Positions 10,475 to 24,560 of a DNA stretch of 64,000 nt are shown here, in pieces (the stretch's first letter is position 1; every line of letters starts with the position of its first letter). The notes beneath the pieces are model-generated. The model saw only the letters and a list, made by a program, of their open reading frames with translations, made no database searches and was not told the origin of the DNA. The stretch is from Phycomyces nitens (Eukaryota > Mucoromycota > Mucoromycetes > Mucorales > Phycomycetaceae): assembly GCA_022702545.1 (NCBI GenBank), contig JAHRBC010000002.1:4712001-4776000 (forward strand), in the 5' to 3' direction. Made by a program: the position numbers and the translations under genes.

Positions 10475-11536
10475 TCACAAGAGTGTTTCGCCAAGACAGC
10501 AACGAGCAAGCGAACAGCCAACTTGAACAGTCTGAAAGACTTCCATCTCGCTCTCCAGCGCTGGGTTGACTTCCATAATATCCGCTGCTACCAGTAATCC
10601 TGTCTCGGCCAAAGCTTCACAGATATAATGTCCTTCGCGGAAGGTTAGTCCACCACGAACAGGTGTGCCCTGAGAAAGTAAGTGTGTGTGTGTGTGTGTG
10701 TGTTAGTCAGAAAAGTTATGTTGGCAACATGGTTTACTTACAGTGCTGGGCGCAACAGAAGGATCTAGGGCATCGACATCAAAAGTCAGGTGGATAGGAA
10801 GGTCGCGCTTGGGGTTGACATGATCCAGGGCCATTTCAACAATGTTGCCAATGCCATATCTGTCTACGTGGTGCATCGAGAATGCCTTGATGTTGTGGTC
10901 CTTTAGAATCTTCTTTTCTGCAGCGTCGACATCCCGGAGACCAATGTAGACCAACCGGTTGATCTTGAGCAAAGGCTTGACCCATGCGAAATCAGGGTGA
11001 TCTCCTGCGATTCCGGTCAAGAAACTGAGAGGACAGCCATGGATATTCCCAGAATCCGTGGTTTCTGGTGTGTTGATGTCCTAATGCAGCATTTTTTAGT
11101 AGATTATTTCGTCTTCTTCATGTTCTATACTACTCACAGCATGTGCGTCGACCCAAATGAGACAGGCATTGGGATAGACAGAGAATATACCACTGACGGT
11201 AGCTAATGCGACCGAATGGTCTCCTCCCAAGGTCAAGACAAACTTGTTCTGGCGGGCACGGTTTTCAATCTGCTTTGCAACCGCTTTGGTGACATTGGAT
11301 ACATACTTTGGCTGCTTGAGACCAAGCACATCAGGATCGTTCTTGGGACGCAGAGAGGCGATGGAGTCATTGCCCTCATAATCAACCTTCCAGCCCATTT
11401 CATTGATTTGATTGATGAGCCCAAATTCGACTAGACGAACAGGACCTTCTTCAACACCGCCTCGAGGCTGGCCACCGCTAAAAGGCACGCCGATGATGGA
11501 GACGGATTTGGAGTGGATAAACTTGTTTTCAGCCAT
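10475..11536 (-). CDS. CAR1: Arginase, 3 exons, 310 aa
   Basis: Hydrolyses L-arginine to ornithine and urea in arginine catabolism, normally in the cytosol. Exons: 11138-11536, 10742-11080 and 10475-10669 (399+339+195 nt, all phase 0). The ureohydrolase manganese ligands are all visible: GGDH (His107), DAHAD (Asp130, His132, Asp134; split by intron 1 exactly after DAHA) and DVDALDP (Asp234, Asp236). The start MAENKFIHSKSVSIIGVPF fits the family beginning just before the first strand. The length of 310 matches fungal and animal arginases (about 300-330). No targeting peptide is evident. A GT microsatellite fills part of intron 2. The next gene upstream is an aldehyde dehydrogenase in the same orientation; no functional link is evident. 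Confidence 0.95.
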
Positions 11537-11884
11537 TTCTGTAGATGTTCAAGAGAGAAGAAGAGGATGGTGAGGAATATGAAGAAGAAGAAAATAGAGA
11601 GGGAGAGACAGAGAGATTTGAGGATATTTATACAAATGCAAATGACATTTTGTTCAACACAAATTAAATATCCATATAGATGTATAAATAAAAATGTACT
11701 TTTTTATATTTATAGAGAGGCAAACGGCAGAGACAAACAGTGTGAAATGTTTCTCGATGGGAAAGCCCGGTCCAATGAGGAGGCGTGAGAATGTTTCTAA
11801 AAAGGTCACAACGCACACTTTATTGTTGGCCATGTAAAATGCATTTTATTAATCAAAGGCACAATGCCAAAGAGTATTATGTCT

Positions 11885-14366
<2,482 letters not shown>

Positions 14367-14875
14367 TTCTTTCTTTCTTTCTTTCTTTTTTGAGTGTTTA
14401 AATAAAGGAGCAAGCCAGAAAAGACAGACAATCAAAAGGAGCGCTTATTATCAAACTAGTGGATGATAAAGCAGTGTGTGACTTTTTGAGAACCAGGCAA
14501 GTAAGGGGTACTCTGAAAAGGCTTTGTTGTCATTTTTATTTACCCAAAAACAGCAATCCTATGGACAGTCTTGGTTATTTTGATGTCGATGTGATGTATA
14601 TTCTTTTAGGTTTATATATATATATACATAATACACACACACATGTGTGTGTATATATTATTTCAGTAAAGAAACAGACGCTTTTAACAAGGGCCATTGA
14701 GATTTCTATTCTACAATCTAAAGAACAAGGTATTCTTGTATGTATGTATGTATGTATGTATATATGTATGTATTTTAGAGGCAACACACACACACACATA
14801 CACATATACACGTACACGTACACATACATATATATATACATATATATACACACACATAATAATAATCCAGAGGAT

Positions 14876-15185
14876 TCAATTGTGGCGCTGTAAAAATGCT
14901 TGACGAAGAACACTATTGATATCCTCATAGGATGCTTCGACATCGTTCATCTCAAGATCCATCTTTTCATACCAACGGCCGCGTGCCTCGGGATCCCCAT
15001 GGCGCAAGACGTGGGTTGTGTGCAACAATTCATTCATTTCACGGTAGCTAGTATTCGGTGGTTCTTGGCGTGTCGAGATTACAAATGACTTTAGTACAGG
15101 TGTTTGAAAGGAAGTAGAAGTGGATTGCGGGAAATGGTTGGGTTGTTCTTGTTGCAATTGTTGTACCCGATGATGTAATGCATGC

Positions 15186-15216
<31 letters not shown>

Positions 15217-15629
15217 GGTGGTGGTGGTGCTGTTGTTGGTGCTGTTGTTGTTGTTGCTGTTGCTGCTGCTGTTGCTGTAATTGTTGTTGCTGTTGCTGTT
15301 GCTGTTGAATCTCGATTGATTGCCGCTGTAATTCATCCTGTTTTTTTAATAATGATTGTCTATAATTCTCTTGTGATCCAGCAGCACCAGATCGCTCTTG
15401 CGATTCTTGAATCGGACTAGGATTCATAAAGAGAGCAATTAAGCACAAAAAAATATAGTCGAATTGCACAAATGAGATACCTGTCATTTGTCCTGGATCG
15501 TTTGATCTGATTTGCCTGTTCGTCGATCCCGTCGCATGATCGTGTTCGTTTCATTCGCCGAGACTTTGGTTGTGAATGGGCCATGCGTATTGATGAAGCA
15601 AAAAATGTGTCCCAGTAGATGGGCGGCAT
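14876..15629 (-). CDS. Polyglutamine protein of unknown function, 2 exons, 229 aa
   Basis: Exons: 15481-15629 and 14876-15416 (690 nt). No known family was recognised. The N-terminus is basic, with a likely nuclear signal (KSRRMKRTRS, IKRSRT). A Gln/His-rich tract follows (about residues 88-150), encoded by mixed CAG/CAA with a short His interruption. The last 75 residues are non-repetitive and look folded (MNELLHTTHVLRHGDPEARG, then YEKMDLEMNDVEASYEDINS), so this part is probably the conserved domain. An internal Met at 15584 (MAHSQPKSRR) may be the true start, giving 214 aa. Gln tracts with a basic N-terminus suggest a chromatin or transcription role; that is inference only. Confidence 0.7.
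15184..15310 (-). repeat. CAG/CAA/CAC repeat encoding Gln/His
   Basis: On the plus strand this is a run of TTG/CTG/GTG triplets inside the polyglutamine gene. Synonymous CAG/CAA mixing suggests an old, selected tract rather than a fresh expansion. Confidence 0.9.
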
Positions 15630-15924
15630 GATTACTTTGCCTTGAAAAAAAAAATCAATAAAAAAATAAAAAGAGAATATATATATATATAAATATATAT
15701 ATAAATATAAATATATATATATATTGATATATGAAATATGAGTACTTTTGTTTAAAAAAAAGGTATATAAATATAAATAAATATATAAAATGGCTGAATA
15801 ATAGAAATAATAATAGAAAGAGAGAAAATAACGAGGGCTGGGGTTTGGGGGGGAATGATTTGTCAGTAGGAGGGATTCAACAGGCAGTGCAAATGCACAC
15901 GTACACCCAAATTATTCCAATTAA

Positions 15925-16026
15925 TTATTTTCTAGTCGGACAAGAATCTGGTGGAATGGTTTGTGCACCACAAATGGGGGAGCAGTGTGCTATGGGCATA
16001 CGTTGTGCTTGGTATCCAGCAGCCAT
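15925..16026 (-). CDS. Possible 33-residue Cys-containing small protein
   Basis: A short frame starting MAAGYQAQRMPIAHCSPICG and ending PPDSCPTRK contains three Cys (15, 19 and 29), with four prolines near them. Its composition is more balanced than the AT-rich surroundings. It could instead be an exon of an undetected gene. No homologue is recognised. Confidence 0.25.
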   Translation of the reverse strand: MAAGYQAQRMPIAHCSPICGAQTIPPDSCPTRK

Positions 16027-16029
16027 GAC

Positions 16030-17244
16030 ATTTACAAAAAGAAAAAAAGAGAGATGGCCTGGGACTAGAATATATATGATATGTATATGATATATATCTA
16101 TACAGACTCTAATAGAGTGTTCAACAAACCTTTATGCAAACCAGAGGGCCATCTTGTCTGTACAGTAAATACTCAAAACAACCATAATATTATTATTATT
16201 ATTAATAATAGTATCAATAGCACAAACGCTAGTGTGCCCTGGATCGCTATTGGACCAAACTCTTGGCATTCTAGGCAAGTTTATCAAACGAAAATCAGGT
16301 TTTATAATAGTAAAAATAAAATAAAATAAAAAACTTTAAAAGATTGAGCCGAGGATCCAGTATACGGAATTTGATCTTTACATGGCAAAAGGGTCTAGGC
16401 CACTTACTTGTCAGTTATACTTGTAGAATGCATGCTTAATGTCGTCAATCCTGCCTTTCAAAAATAAAAATTTGGATTACAGAATATAAGTGTGCTCTAT
16501 GAAATATAGACTTTTTACACAGATCAAGGGGTAAAGTAAAGAAAAGAAAAAAGGGATCTATCAAAGGTAATATCCCCCTCAAAAAAACAAGCCACTTTTG
16601 TGTTCATAAATGTATCCATGTATTCGTCTTTTTTGGTTTTATTTATTTCTTTATATGCTGATAAATACAATGAAAATAAGCAAATAAAATGAAATGAAAT
16701 AAATAAATCAATGAAAAAGTGAATGAATGATTTGAATGATTTGAATGAATGAATGGAATGATGGTTAATGAATGGAATGAATAATGTAAGGGGGGCTTTT
16801 TTTTAAAGGATAATAATAACAATAAGTAGGTAGGTAGGTAAATAAATAAATAATTAAATAAATAAATAGAAAGCATTGAAAGTGAATGGAAAGAGGCAGA
16901 TAAATATATATATATATATACATTTTTTAGAATAAAATAAAAAAATAATAGACAAAGAAAGGATTGGGTTTGTGTGTGAGTGTGAGTGTGAGTGTGATTT
17001 TGGAACATAGGGAATACAATATAGGTAGTTGTATGTGGGTAGAAATGAAGGGAAGAAGAAGTATGGTGTAGACATGCCAATTGTCTCTTTATCTATTTCT
17101 CTCTCTCTTGTTGACATCTTGAAAGAAAGACCATCCACAGTTCCCCAACTGTGAGACAAAAGAGATAGATAGATAATGAGAGACATTGGCAAGTATACTC
17201 CCATCAAGGCATAGGATAGGCAACCGTGCAAGACACAATCTCTA
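16030..17244. other. Spacer downstream of CDC24
   Basis: AT-rich and microsatellite-rich sequence (GAATGAAT and AAATAAAT runs, TA runs, TG runs). Open frames here are low-complexity artefacts. It probably contains 3' untranslated sequence of the CDC24-like gene. Confidence 0.6.
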
Positions 17245-20146
17245 CTAGAGCGAGACAAACAGATTGACCGCGTTCTGGCCTCGGCTCTCGAATGCCATTT
17301 GAACATCGTCGTCTGAACTGATGGTTATGTGGTCTTCATCCTCATCGCTATACTTTAGTCGCAAGACAGCATTTGGCTTTAGATTGCCAACGATCTTAAT
17401 CTTCTTTTCGACTCGTTCCATCAGGTCAGCAAATGAAATGTGCTGTGGAGTGACGATGCAATAGACGCCTTCGTTGTAGGTCAACTTGACCTTTAGAGTG
17501 TCTTGGGTAGGCGACTGTGGCACTTTTGATGGGTTGGCAAGGTCAGAAAGACGAGAAGAAGAAATCATCGTCCGAAGCGTCCGTTTCTCTGTCTTTGTGG
17601 ATTGGGAAGGTGAAGGCAGTCCGGTGCGTCCAAAGCCAGGTAGACAGCTTATTTCGTCCCAGTGTGCGTCTGCGGATGATGAGCTGTTTAGGGCGGCCTT
17701 GTGGATATTTGGACTGCTCTGGGAACGCAGCCGGGTGTGCTGTGAATGGAGGGGTAAGGTTGGTGGATGGGAGCTGGGAAGGGCTGTGGAGTGAGATTGG
17801 CTGCGGTTGATGGGTGGTGGCAAGGCAAATTGTGGGCTGTAATTACTGCTCATTCCATCAGAGCCAAACATGAGCTTGGTTATGATGTCTAGCTGGGAGT
17901 CTTCGGCTGTGGCTTGTCTGGTGCGTCCAATGGATGATGTATTGGCTCCAGTAGGGGTGGTTGGCGATGAAGGATTGGAAGGTGGTGGAGAAACAGGATA
18001 GAGGACAACATTAGGGTCACCAAAACTAGGATGTTGGTTTCCATTCAAAGGGCCGCGTGGTAAGGGCATAAGATTCATACCAGGGATGGTGTGGAAAGTA
18101 CGGGTTTTGGTGTCGGTACTGTTGTCACGGACCATTTTTTGGCGACCTAGACTGTTGAGGATCTGGGCAGAGAAGGAACTGGAGCGTGATCTGGTGAGTT
18201 TGCCGACCTCTTCATCGCCGTACTCGTCTTCGTCATCGTCATCGTCAAAAGAGTCTGTAAAGGACGTCTTGTCGCTTGTGGACTGGGATGGGGTTGGAAG
18301 CAGGGGCGTGGAATGGATGACGGTTGATTGGATGTTCATGCGAGCCTTCTCAATCACTGTTTCCCACTGTTTGAGCTGCTCTTCGTTGCGAAACTTTAGG
18401 GTGACTTGTTGGACACTCTTTTGGTTCCATTCGACTGCCAATTCCCAACCTGACAAGAGAGAGAGTTTAGTGTTTGGCAAGGAGCCCTGGACGCGCACTT
18501 ACCACCAGCAGACTTGTTTATGGTCTGGGTAATCCGGTTAACGGAGATGGTGCGCATGGCTTGGATGCTTGCTCTGCGCTTTTTCTTCATAATAGTGTTT
18601 GTCTTGGCCAATCTGTTCTTGGTACCCTCCTTGAGCTCCTTGCAGATCAGGATTGCTTTTTCGAACAGGAGAATGAGGTACTCTCGATCGAGATCATTGA
18701 CAGTGACCATCAGTTTCTCTTGGAGCAAGAGAGATCCATGAGAATCAATAGGAGGACCCTATTTGTTTTTTAGAGAAGAAGAATGGGTCAAAGAGTCAAA
18801 GAGTCAAAGATTTTTTTAAAAGAGCCTTACCTCCCAGTCGTCCATCCGTCGCTTGAGGTCAAGTACGAGCTGTAGATTCTCCTGTTTGCGCTGGGTCTCA
18901 TTGACCTTTTCGGCCACTCGCTTGATGGCCTCTGAACCATCAATGAGCTGCGGATACGATGCCCAGGATGAGTTGGTGCTCTTGACCAGGGATGCCATGA
19001 GCAGGGGGTACTTGCAGATGCGCTGTACAGGCTTGATGAGCATAGAGAGCAGTTGGTGGGCTGGGCTGAGGGCATGTTCGAGCTTCAAGAGTTCAGAGGC
19101 CTTCTCCTTGACAAGGTCCTGGGCAGAATAGTAGTTTGAACAGTATGGCTCGTAGACAGTAAATGCTTCTTCCATCTGGACAAACAAGAGACCGAGCTGC
19201 TGGTCTTTGGCCGGTTTCTCTGCAATATCTTCGAGTTGAATCAAAAATCTACGTTGAAAATCGACTAGGGCGTTTAGATTGCCAAACAGATAATGGACGG
19301 TGTCTGCGGATATGATTTTCTGGGTCTGCAACTCGCGCATGTAATTCTAAGCAACCGGTATCAATATATATGTGTATATAAAATATGTTTTTGACTATCA
19401 TCCAATAAATGGATGGATAGATCAATAGAGAAATTTACTTGAAGTAGTTCCATGTCCTGGACGTATTTCCGTTCAGTCTCTAGCAATTCCAGGACAATCT
19501 TGTCGCGAGTATCTTTGGGTGCATTTGGATCAGAGTTGCGGTTTGGAGACTTTGCGCTGATGACGCCACGGTCCTGCAAGATCTGGAGGATTTTTGCTAT
19601 TGTATTGACAACCTTTTTTTATTTTTTTGTGAAAAATGAAATTTAATATTGATTTTGTGTCGGAGAATTAATATATATATATATATGTATATATAATATA
19701 AAATATACCTTTACGAATCCGTTGGTGTCATCGAGGAAGATGTCAGTGATTCCAAACAGATCTTCTTCGGCAAAGTCAAGTTCTTTACGACAGCTGACCA
19801 AAAAATGATAGACAATGGCCTTTGCATTGTTTGCTTCGTTGAGGCTGTGGTTGTATTCGAGGCTGAGGGGTTCTTTTGGATCGAGGGCATTGAATAGAGT
19901 ACAGAGTGGGGTACCCAAGCGGCAGAGAGCCCAGAGTTTTGTGAATGGATCAGTGCTGGATTGTTGTTGTTGGGAGGATGGGTCTAGGAAGGCCTGGAAG
20001 CCATCGACGAGTGCCAATCTGTCTAGGACAGATACACAGGTGTGGTAGAGCGACTGTCCTTGGACAGGTTTTTGAGCCGAATCGACTAGACAAGGCATGT
20101 TTGTGGACAAGACGTCTAATGAAGGAGATCTTCTCTTCAAGGCCAT
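17245..20146 (-). CDS. CDC24: Cdc24-type Rho guanine exchange factor, 5 exons, 862 aa
   Basis: Activates the GTPase Cdc42 (GDP-to-GTP exchange) to set cell polarity at growth sites. Exons: 19709-20146, 19439-19612, 18831-19346, 18503-18758, 17245-18449 (2589 nt). Domain order matches Cdc24/Scd1: N-terminal CH-like Cdc24 domain (about 30-140, QSLYHTCVSVLDRL), DH domain (about 180-365, LLETERKYVQDMELLQ, SMLIKPVQRICKYPLL), split PH domain (about 377-500, LLLQEKLMVTVND), a Ser/Pro-rich linker with an acidic patch (DDDDDEDEYGDEE), and a C-terminal PB1 domain (about 780-862, KVKLTYNEGVYC, SDEDEDHITISSDDD) whose acidic OPCA side would bind a Bem1-like scaffold. The length is close to the 854 aa of the yeast protein. 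All key blocks are present. The linker is a likely phosphorylation region (inference). Confidence 0.95.
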
Positions 20147-20223
20147 TGACTATTTTGGATAAAAATAAAAATAAAGTAGAGAAAGAAGAAGGGAAAGAAA
20201 TGAATTCAAGAAATTTGGACAAG

Positions 20224-20224
<1 letters not shown>

Positions 20225-20272
<48 letters not shown>

Positions 20273-20655
20273 ATGTCTATCTATACACACACACACACAC
20301 GTATAAATATAAATATATATATAAAGGTATATAAATGTGTAAATGTATTTATGTATATACAAATTTAGACGTTTTAAATAATATAATAATAAAAAGATGA
20401 AGGTTTCTTTTATATCGCTGTCTTTGCAATTCATGTATATAAATAATATACAATAAGCATTTTTTTTCTTTTTTTTCTTTTTGGCCAACACTATTTCCTA
20501 GCATAATTCCTATTGGTCACCTGTCTGTTTGTTCCGCACTGACCCCCCCTCTCCAACTTTTTTGGTTTGAAAGAAAGATTTATTTATTTATTTATTTATT
20601 TATTTTATTTATGTATGTATGTAGTGCCCTGTCAGAACATATATATATATATATT

Positions 20656-20696
<41 letters not shown>

Positions 20697-20769
20697 CAAA
20701 GGCCCTTCCATCGGCTGCTCTTATCTGCTCCTTATTCTTTGCTATTTGGTACGACCCAGTGAAAGGAAT
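20225..20769. repeat. Microsatellite-rich upstream region of CDC24
   Basis: Contains (TA)n at about 20227-20260, (CA)n at 20285-20301, (TTTA)n at 20578-20615, (TA)n at 20640-20654 and (AAT)n at 20658-20694. No gene. It separates the start of the CDC24-like gene from the 3' end of the next minus-strand gene. Confidence 0.85.
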
Positions 20770-21734
20770 CTACCCCTTCTTTGAATAGAGAGTCCAACGG
20801 AACACAGAGCCGGCCAACAGGCAATAAGGCAACCACCTTTGCAGCACAGACCGCCATCGGCCAACCACCAAATCACGCCGGACCATAAAACACTCGTCTT
20901 CTACCGTCACAAGCCTATAGCTCTCTCTCAAGGCACGCATCAGCCTTAACTGGCCCATCCAGAGCAGACCAGCACCACCCAGCCAGGCCATCATCCTTGA
21001 CCTTTCCTTCATTCTCAACCCCATCGCCACCAGTACTCCCGATAGGCCTGCCGATCCAGCAGATGCCAACAGCTGTCCAAATTTGAGTTCTCGGAGATAG
21101 CGTCCCTGGGCTCCCTTTAAGGCCTTGCACTCTCGATCAAGGTGGACAACCGGAACACCGACTCGGACGACCCGTTGGAGATCATGAGGATTGGCAATCC
21201 CCACTGCTATTAGTGGAGTGGGATGTCGACTGAGCCGATCCCTTACACAGTCATCATTCCATTCTGATTGCACTAGACGCAAGACTCTCAAGACATCTTT
21301 GGTCATCTGTCAGTAAAACTATGTCGGCGCTTACTGGAGGTCTTACCCTGGGGTTCCAAAGGGGATAGCTTTGAAGACACGATATAGGCAGACGGTACAT
21401 CAATCATGATGCGTTTTCGTATGGATAGGAGAACAAGCTGGCCGATATCATGTGATATTCTCTACTTTGGTTATTAAGCCACCACACACACACACACACG
21501 CACACCCACACACACACTGTCTCTCTATATCTCTCTGAGTCTCTGTGTGTCTTTATATTTGCTTGATCGTAATGGACCAAGTTCACTACCTGCGATCGAG
21601 TGAAACAAGATGGTTTCAAACACATGGATGGCACGCTATAGGGTACAAATGATCCCAATACATCATTAAATATATTATTAAATTACATACACTCCAGGTG
21701 TGATGAATCTTGTACGCTCTCCACCAACCACCAT
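20770..21734 (-). CDS. Unrecognised membrane protein, 4 exons, 235 aa
   Basis: Exons: 21691-21734, 21590-21635, 21347-21437 and 20770-21296 (708 nt); donors GTATGT, GTAGTG and GTAAGA. The model starts MVVGGERTRFITPGV and joins VPSMCLKPSCFTRSQ to LVLLSIRKRIMIDVPSAY. The last exon encodes a basic soluble stretch (PHDLQRVVRVGVPVVHLDRE), then probable membrane segments (GQLLASAGSAGLSGVLVAM; AWLGGAGLLWMGQL) and a third hydrophobic stretch (WLPYCLLAGSVF) close to the C-terminus. No family is recognised. The first two exons rest on splice logic and frame only, and are less certain than the last two. It lies 620 bp upstream of the CDC24-like gene in the same orientation. Confidence 0.7.
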
Positions 21735-22072
21735 GGCTGCAGAGGTTACAAAAACAAACAAGCTCAAGTGCGCGGAGTGTATCCGACAAAACTCTCCAGA
21801 TATATTACTCCAATAAAAAAATTATTGGGATTGTTTAAAAATAGGATTTGCGTTTGACGACCATGCCCAAAAGCCTTTTTTTTTTCTTTCTTATTTTGAC
21901 AGAAACAGATTAAACGCTGATTGGTCAATTATGTCACACAATGCATCATATACTTTTGTCCGGTGGACTAAAACACACACACACACACCATTCGTGAGTG
22001 TGAAAATGAATTAAAATGTCAGAATCACAAATCTGGTATGAAAAATCCCAAAAATAAAACCTTGAATATATA
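21735..22072. other. Spacer
   Basis: No gene seen. It contains a short CA run (21973-21988) and flanks the fold-back element. Confidence 0.6.
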
Positions 22073-22213
22073 CACCTTTTGCCAAAACGATGTCGTAAGA
22101 AAAGAAATTAAAGTGTCGCACAATTCAGAGAAACAGTGCCGTGCTTTTCAAGAAGAAAGAAAAAAAAGGGACGTGTCACATATTGTTTTGTGACCATGGT
22201 CAAAAACCGTAGT

Positions 22214-22334
22214 TAGCACCGTGATAATGACAGTGGTAATGATGGTGGCTAGCACTGTGATAATGACTGTGGTTAGCACTGTGATAATGACCGTGGCAAT
22301 GACCGTGGCAATGACTGTGGCAATGACCGTGGTG
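22214..22334 (+). repeat. 12-bp minisatellite (AATGACCGTGGC-like)
   Basis: About ten degenerate 12-bp units. Variants alternate AATGACNGTGG with AGCACTGTGAT. The array sits inside the left arm of the fold-back element and has no counterpart in the right arm, so it arose or was inserted after the arms formed. Confidence 0.8.
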
Positions 22335-22489
22335 ACGTCTAGGTTATTCGTCACCAATCAAAGTATAAGTGATTTCAAATATAAACTTGAAAAATTTGCA
22401 CTCTCTTTTCTTTATGGTTTATAAAAGTCGATATCAAGCACTCTGCAACTTTTACCAGCTAGACTACAACAAAGAAAACAGCACTTAAG

Positions 22490-23489
22490 CTCTAGACAAG
22501 TTTACAGCATTGGGCAATGAATACGAAATTTGCTACTTAACTGAACCGGAAATTCCAGTAATTGTACTGAAAACAAGAATATACGGCAACACTTTTCTAT
22601 TCAAAGAGTACCTTAATGAGGCACCAATAGAAAACGTCTCAAACAAAAAAATATTCAAACTAGGTATAGTTTTGAGGTTTTAACGGTGATAGCTTTACTA
22701 ATTTGCAATACAGAGACAAAACCTCAAGTATTAAAGTTTATGAATGAAGTATACACTCTTGGACCCGTTGAGGAGGATTTATACACCTCAAGAGTAGTGT
22801 CTCTCTCTGACATATTCGCAAACATGTTACAATTTTCAAATCATTTCAACAATAAGACATTCAACAGCTTCAGTTCGTTTTGCGGGAAAAACAAACTGAA
22901 TTTTATGGAAGGAGTAAATCCATCAAAAAAATTGAAGAATGACGCTGGGTCTTATTCGAGACAATGGAATATCTATGTTCTTCAAGAAAAATATCACGGT
23001 AAAGTGAAGTTGTTTCGTATTGACTTCCTTATTGACTTTTGTTTGTAGAGAATGTTGTCCAAGACATACTTGAATACAACGAAAAATATCAAGGATACTT
23101 GAAGGAGCAAAAACAATTAGGTCTTGAAATTGTCGGTTATGTCAGAAAGTCAGCATGTGAAAAAGATGAAGAAAAAAGAGAAAAACTGATAAAAAAAAAT
23201 GGTGCACAACCTACGGACTAGATTGATAGTCGATAAAGTCTTTGTCTCGAAGAGTTCAGCTGCAAGTCAGCCATTTGATAAGAGAGACACTAATGCAACC
23301 ATTACAGAGGGAACAAACGGGACAACAAAAGGTAATAGGCAGTACATACTGAAGATCATCTTGAATTAATATATTCTACCTTTCAGACTTTATTAAATTC
23401 TTAAGCAAGACCCAAAACAAAGTTGTATTAATCGTATTGGATTACGCTGGGTTGACAACAAATGTTGAAGATCTAAAAGAATTTTCAAG
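22490..23489 (+). pseudogene. Intron-bearing serine-recombinase-like gene, broken
   Basis: A continuous protein-like reading runs through several frames: LGNEYEICYLTEPEIPVIVL near 22510, then CNTETKPQVLKFMNEVYTLG near 22705, then QKQLGLEIVGYVRKSACEKD near 23115, then VDKVFVSKSSAASQPFDKRD near 23230, and LIVLDYAGLTTNVEDLKEF near 23435. Two introns have proper GT-AG ends (22999-23048 and 23332-23386). Frame breaks occur near 22665 and in an A9 run (23191-23199). A donor at 23490 (GTAAAA) has no downstream exon. Y-x-R-K-S followed by a S...R-D block and a V-L-D-Y-A-G-L block resembles the order of serine-recombinase catalytic motifs, but the usual D-R-L-x-R is not preserved. That assignment is tentative. 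Confidence 0.6.
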
Positions 23490-23892
23490 GTAAAAAAAGC
23501 AAGTTAATACTACACAAATGAACACTTGATTGATCTATTGTGTTTGCAACAACAACAAAAAACATCAAAAAAATAATAGTTGACAGACTGCCGGTTGCAA
23601 TTACGGGAACTGGCCGGTTCAGTTAAATAGCAAATTTCAAATTCATCGCCCAATGCTGTAAACTTGTCTAGAGCTTAAGCGATGTTTTCTTTGTTATATT
23701 TTAGCTGGTAAAAGATGCAGAGTGTTTGATATCGACTTGTATAAACCGTAAATTTTGTATTGTATTATATAAACCATAAAGAAAAGAGAGTGCAAATTGT
23801 GCGACACTCTTTCCTAAAAACATACGACACTGATTTTTGTAAAAGTGCGACACTTTAATTTCTTTTCTTGCGACATCGTTTCGGCAAAAGGT

Positions 23893-24389
23893 ATACATAT
23901 ATTGTAGTCATCAAATTTAAATCAGTGCCGCAGTGTCCAGTGGAGAGGACTGGTGCTGACCAATCGAAATCAAGCTTGTTGGTTGTTCAAGCTAATTCCG
24001 CATTTTCATAAATGGAAGTCGTATTCTTAGAAAGTCGCTTGGGCCGTGAGACGACCAAGTAAGTAAGTGGTGCTGATGGATGAATTGGTAATAAAGAATA
24101 TAGACTTTATTCTTTTTCCTACTTTTTTTATGTGGAAATGTGGTTGGTGAGAATGGGTGTCTTTATGGACCATACACATACGATTAATCAGAATGGATGT
24201 GTTTTAGAGGCAACTGCGACTGCGACTTGACCTGATTCTAGTAGCTTTGTGATGTTGATAGAAAACCATAAAGAGATAAAGACAAGGACGATGTGGGCCA
24301 TAAAGCTCTACACCAACATACTAAAACAAGTTTTTAAAATAATAGTAATAATAATAATAATGAGTGGATGAAATGGACAGCCAGCCGCA
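23893..24389. other. Spacer
   Basis: No gene recognised. It may include decayed upstream parts of the mariner remnant that follows. Confidence 0.4.
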
Positions 24390-24560
24390 TAAAGGGCCAT
24401 TATATATATTAGTCCTGGACAATGCACCCATTCACACGCATGAAAGCATAAACAAGTATGTGTCTCTATACTCTATAGAGCTAAACCCAATAGAAATCTT
24501 GGGCGGTGGAAAAGACAACGGTTAAGCCAAAGACACTTTATCAAAGGCTTTGTTTGGCAT
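24390..24560 (+). pseudogene. Tc1/mariner transposase remnant, DDE core C-terminal part
   Basis: The plus strand reads YILVLDNAPIHTHESINKYV (from 24398) followed closely by LNPIEI (near 24484). These are the second Asp and the third acidic residue of the Tc1/mariner DDE/D catalytic triad. The stretch between them is shortened (the usual LPPYSP is reduced), and a stop follows at about 24522. There is no N-terminal half, so it is a dead fragment. Confidence 0.75.

Larger units (their letters stand above)
22073..23892. mobile_element. Fold-back element with long inverted arms
   Basis: The outer arms 22073-22120 and 23845-23892 are inverted copies (left core CCTTTTGCCAAAACGATGTC). The inner arms 22395-22550 and 23614-23795 are also inverted copies, including GCACTCTCTTTTCTTTATGG. 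The left arm is interrupted by a minisatellite. Between the arms lies a broken gene on the plus strand. The inverted arms contain its upstream region and first codons. No clear target duplication was found. The element may be a DNA transposon with long terminal inverted repeats, or an inverted duplication of a gene's 5' end. Confidence 0.7.

Noticed and set aside
14634..14870. Interleaved CA, TATG and TACACG runs as a CRISPR-like array
   Set aside because: Simple microsatellites without unique spacers; the organism is eukaryotic.
15178..15420. Plus-strand poly-Val/Ala frame
   Set aside because: Shadow of the polyglutamine-coding repeat on the minus strand.
16643..17306. Two minus-strand frames of 145 and 150 codons
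   Set aside because: Low-complexity Ser/Leu/Phe/Tyr/His content from microsatellites; the second merely overlaps the end of the CDC24-like gene.
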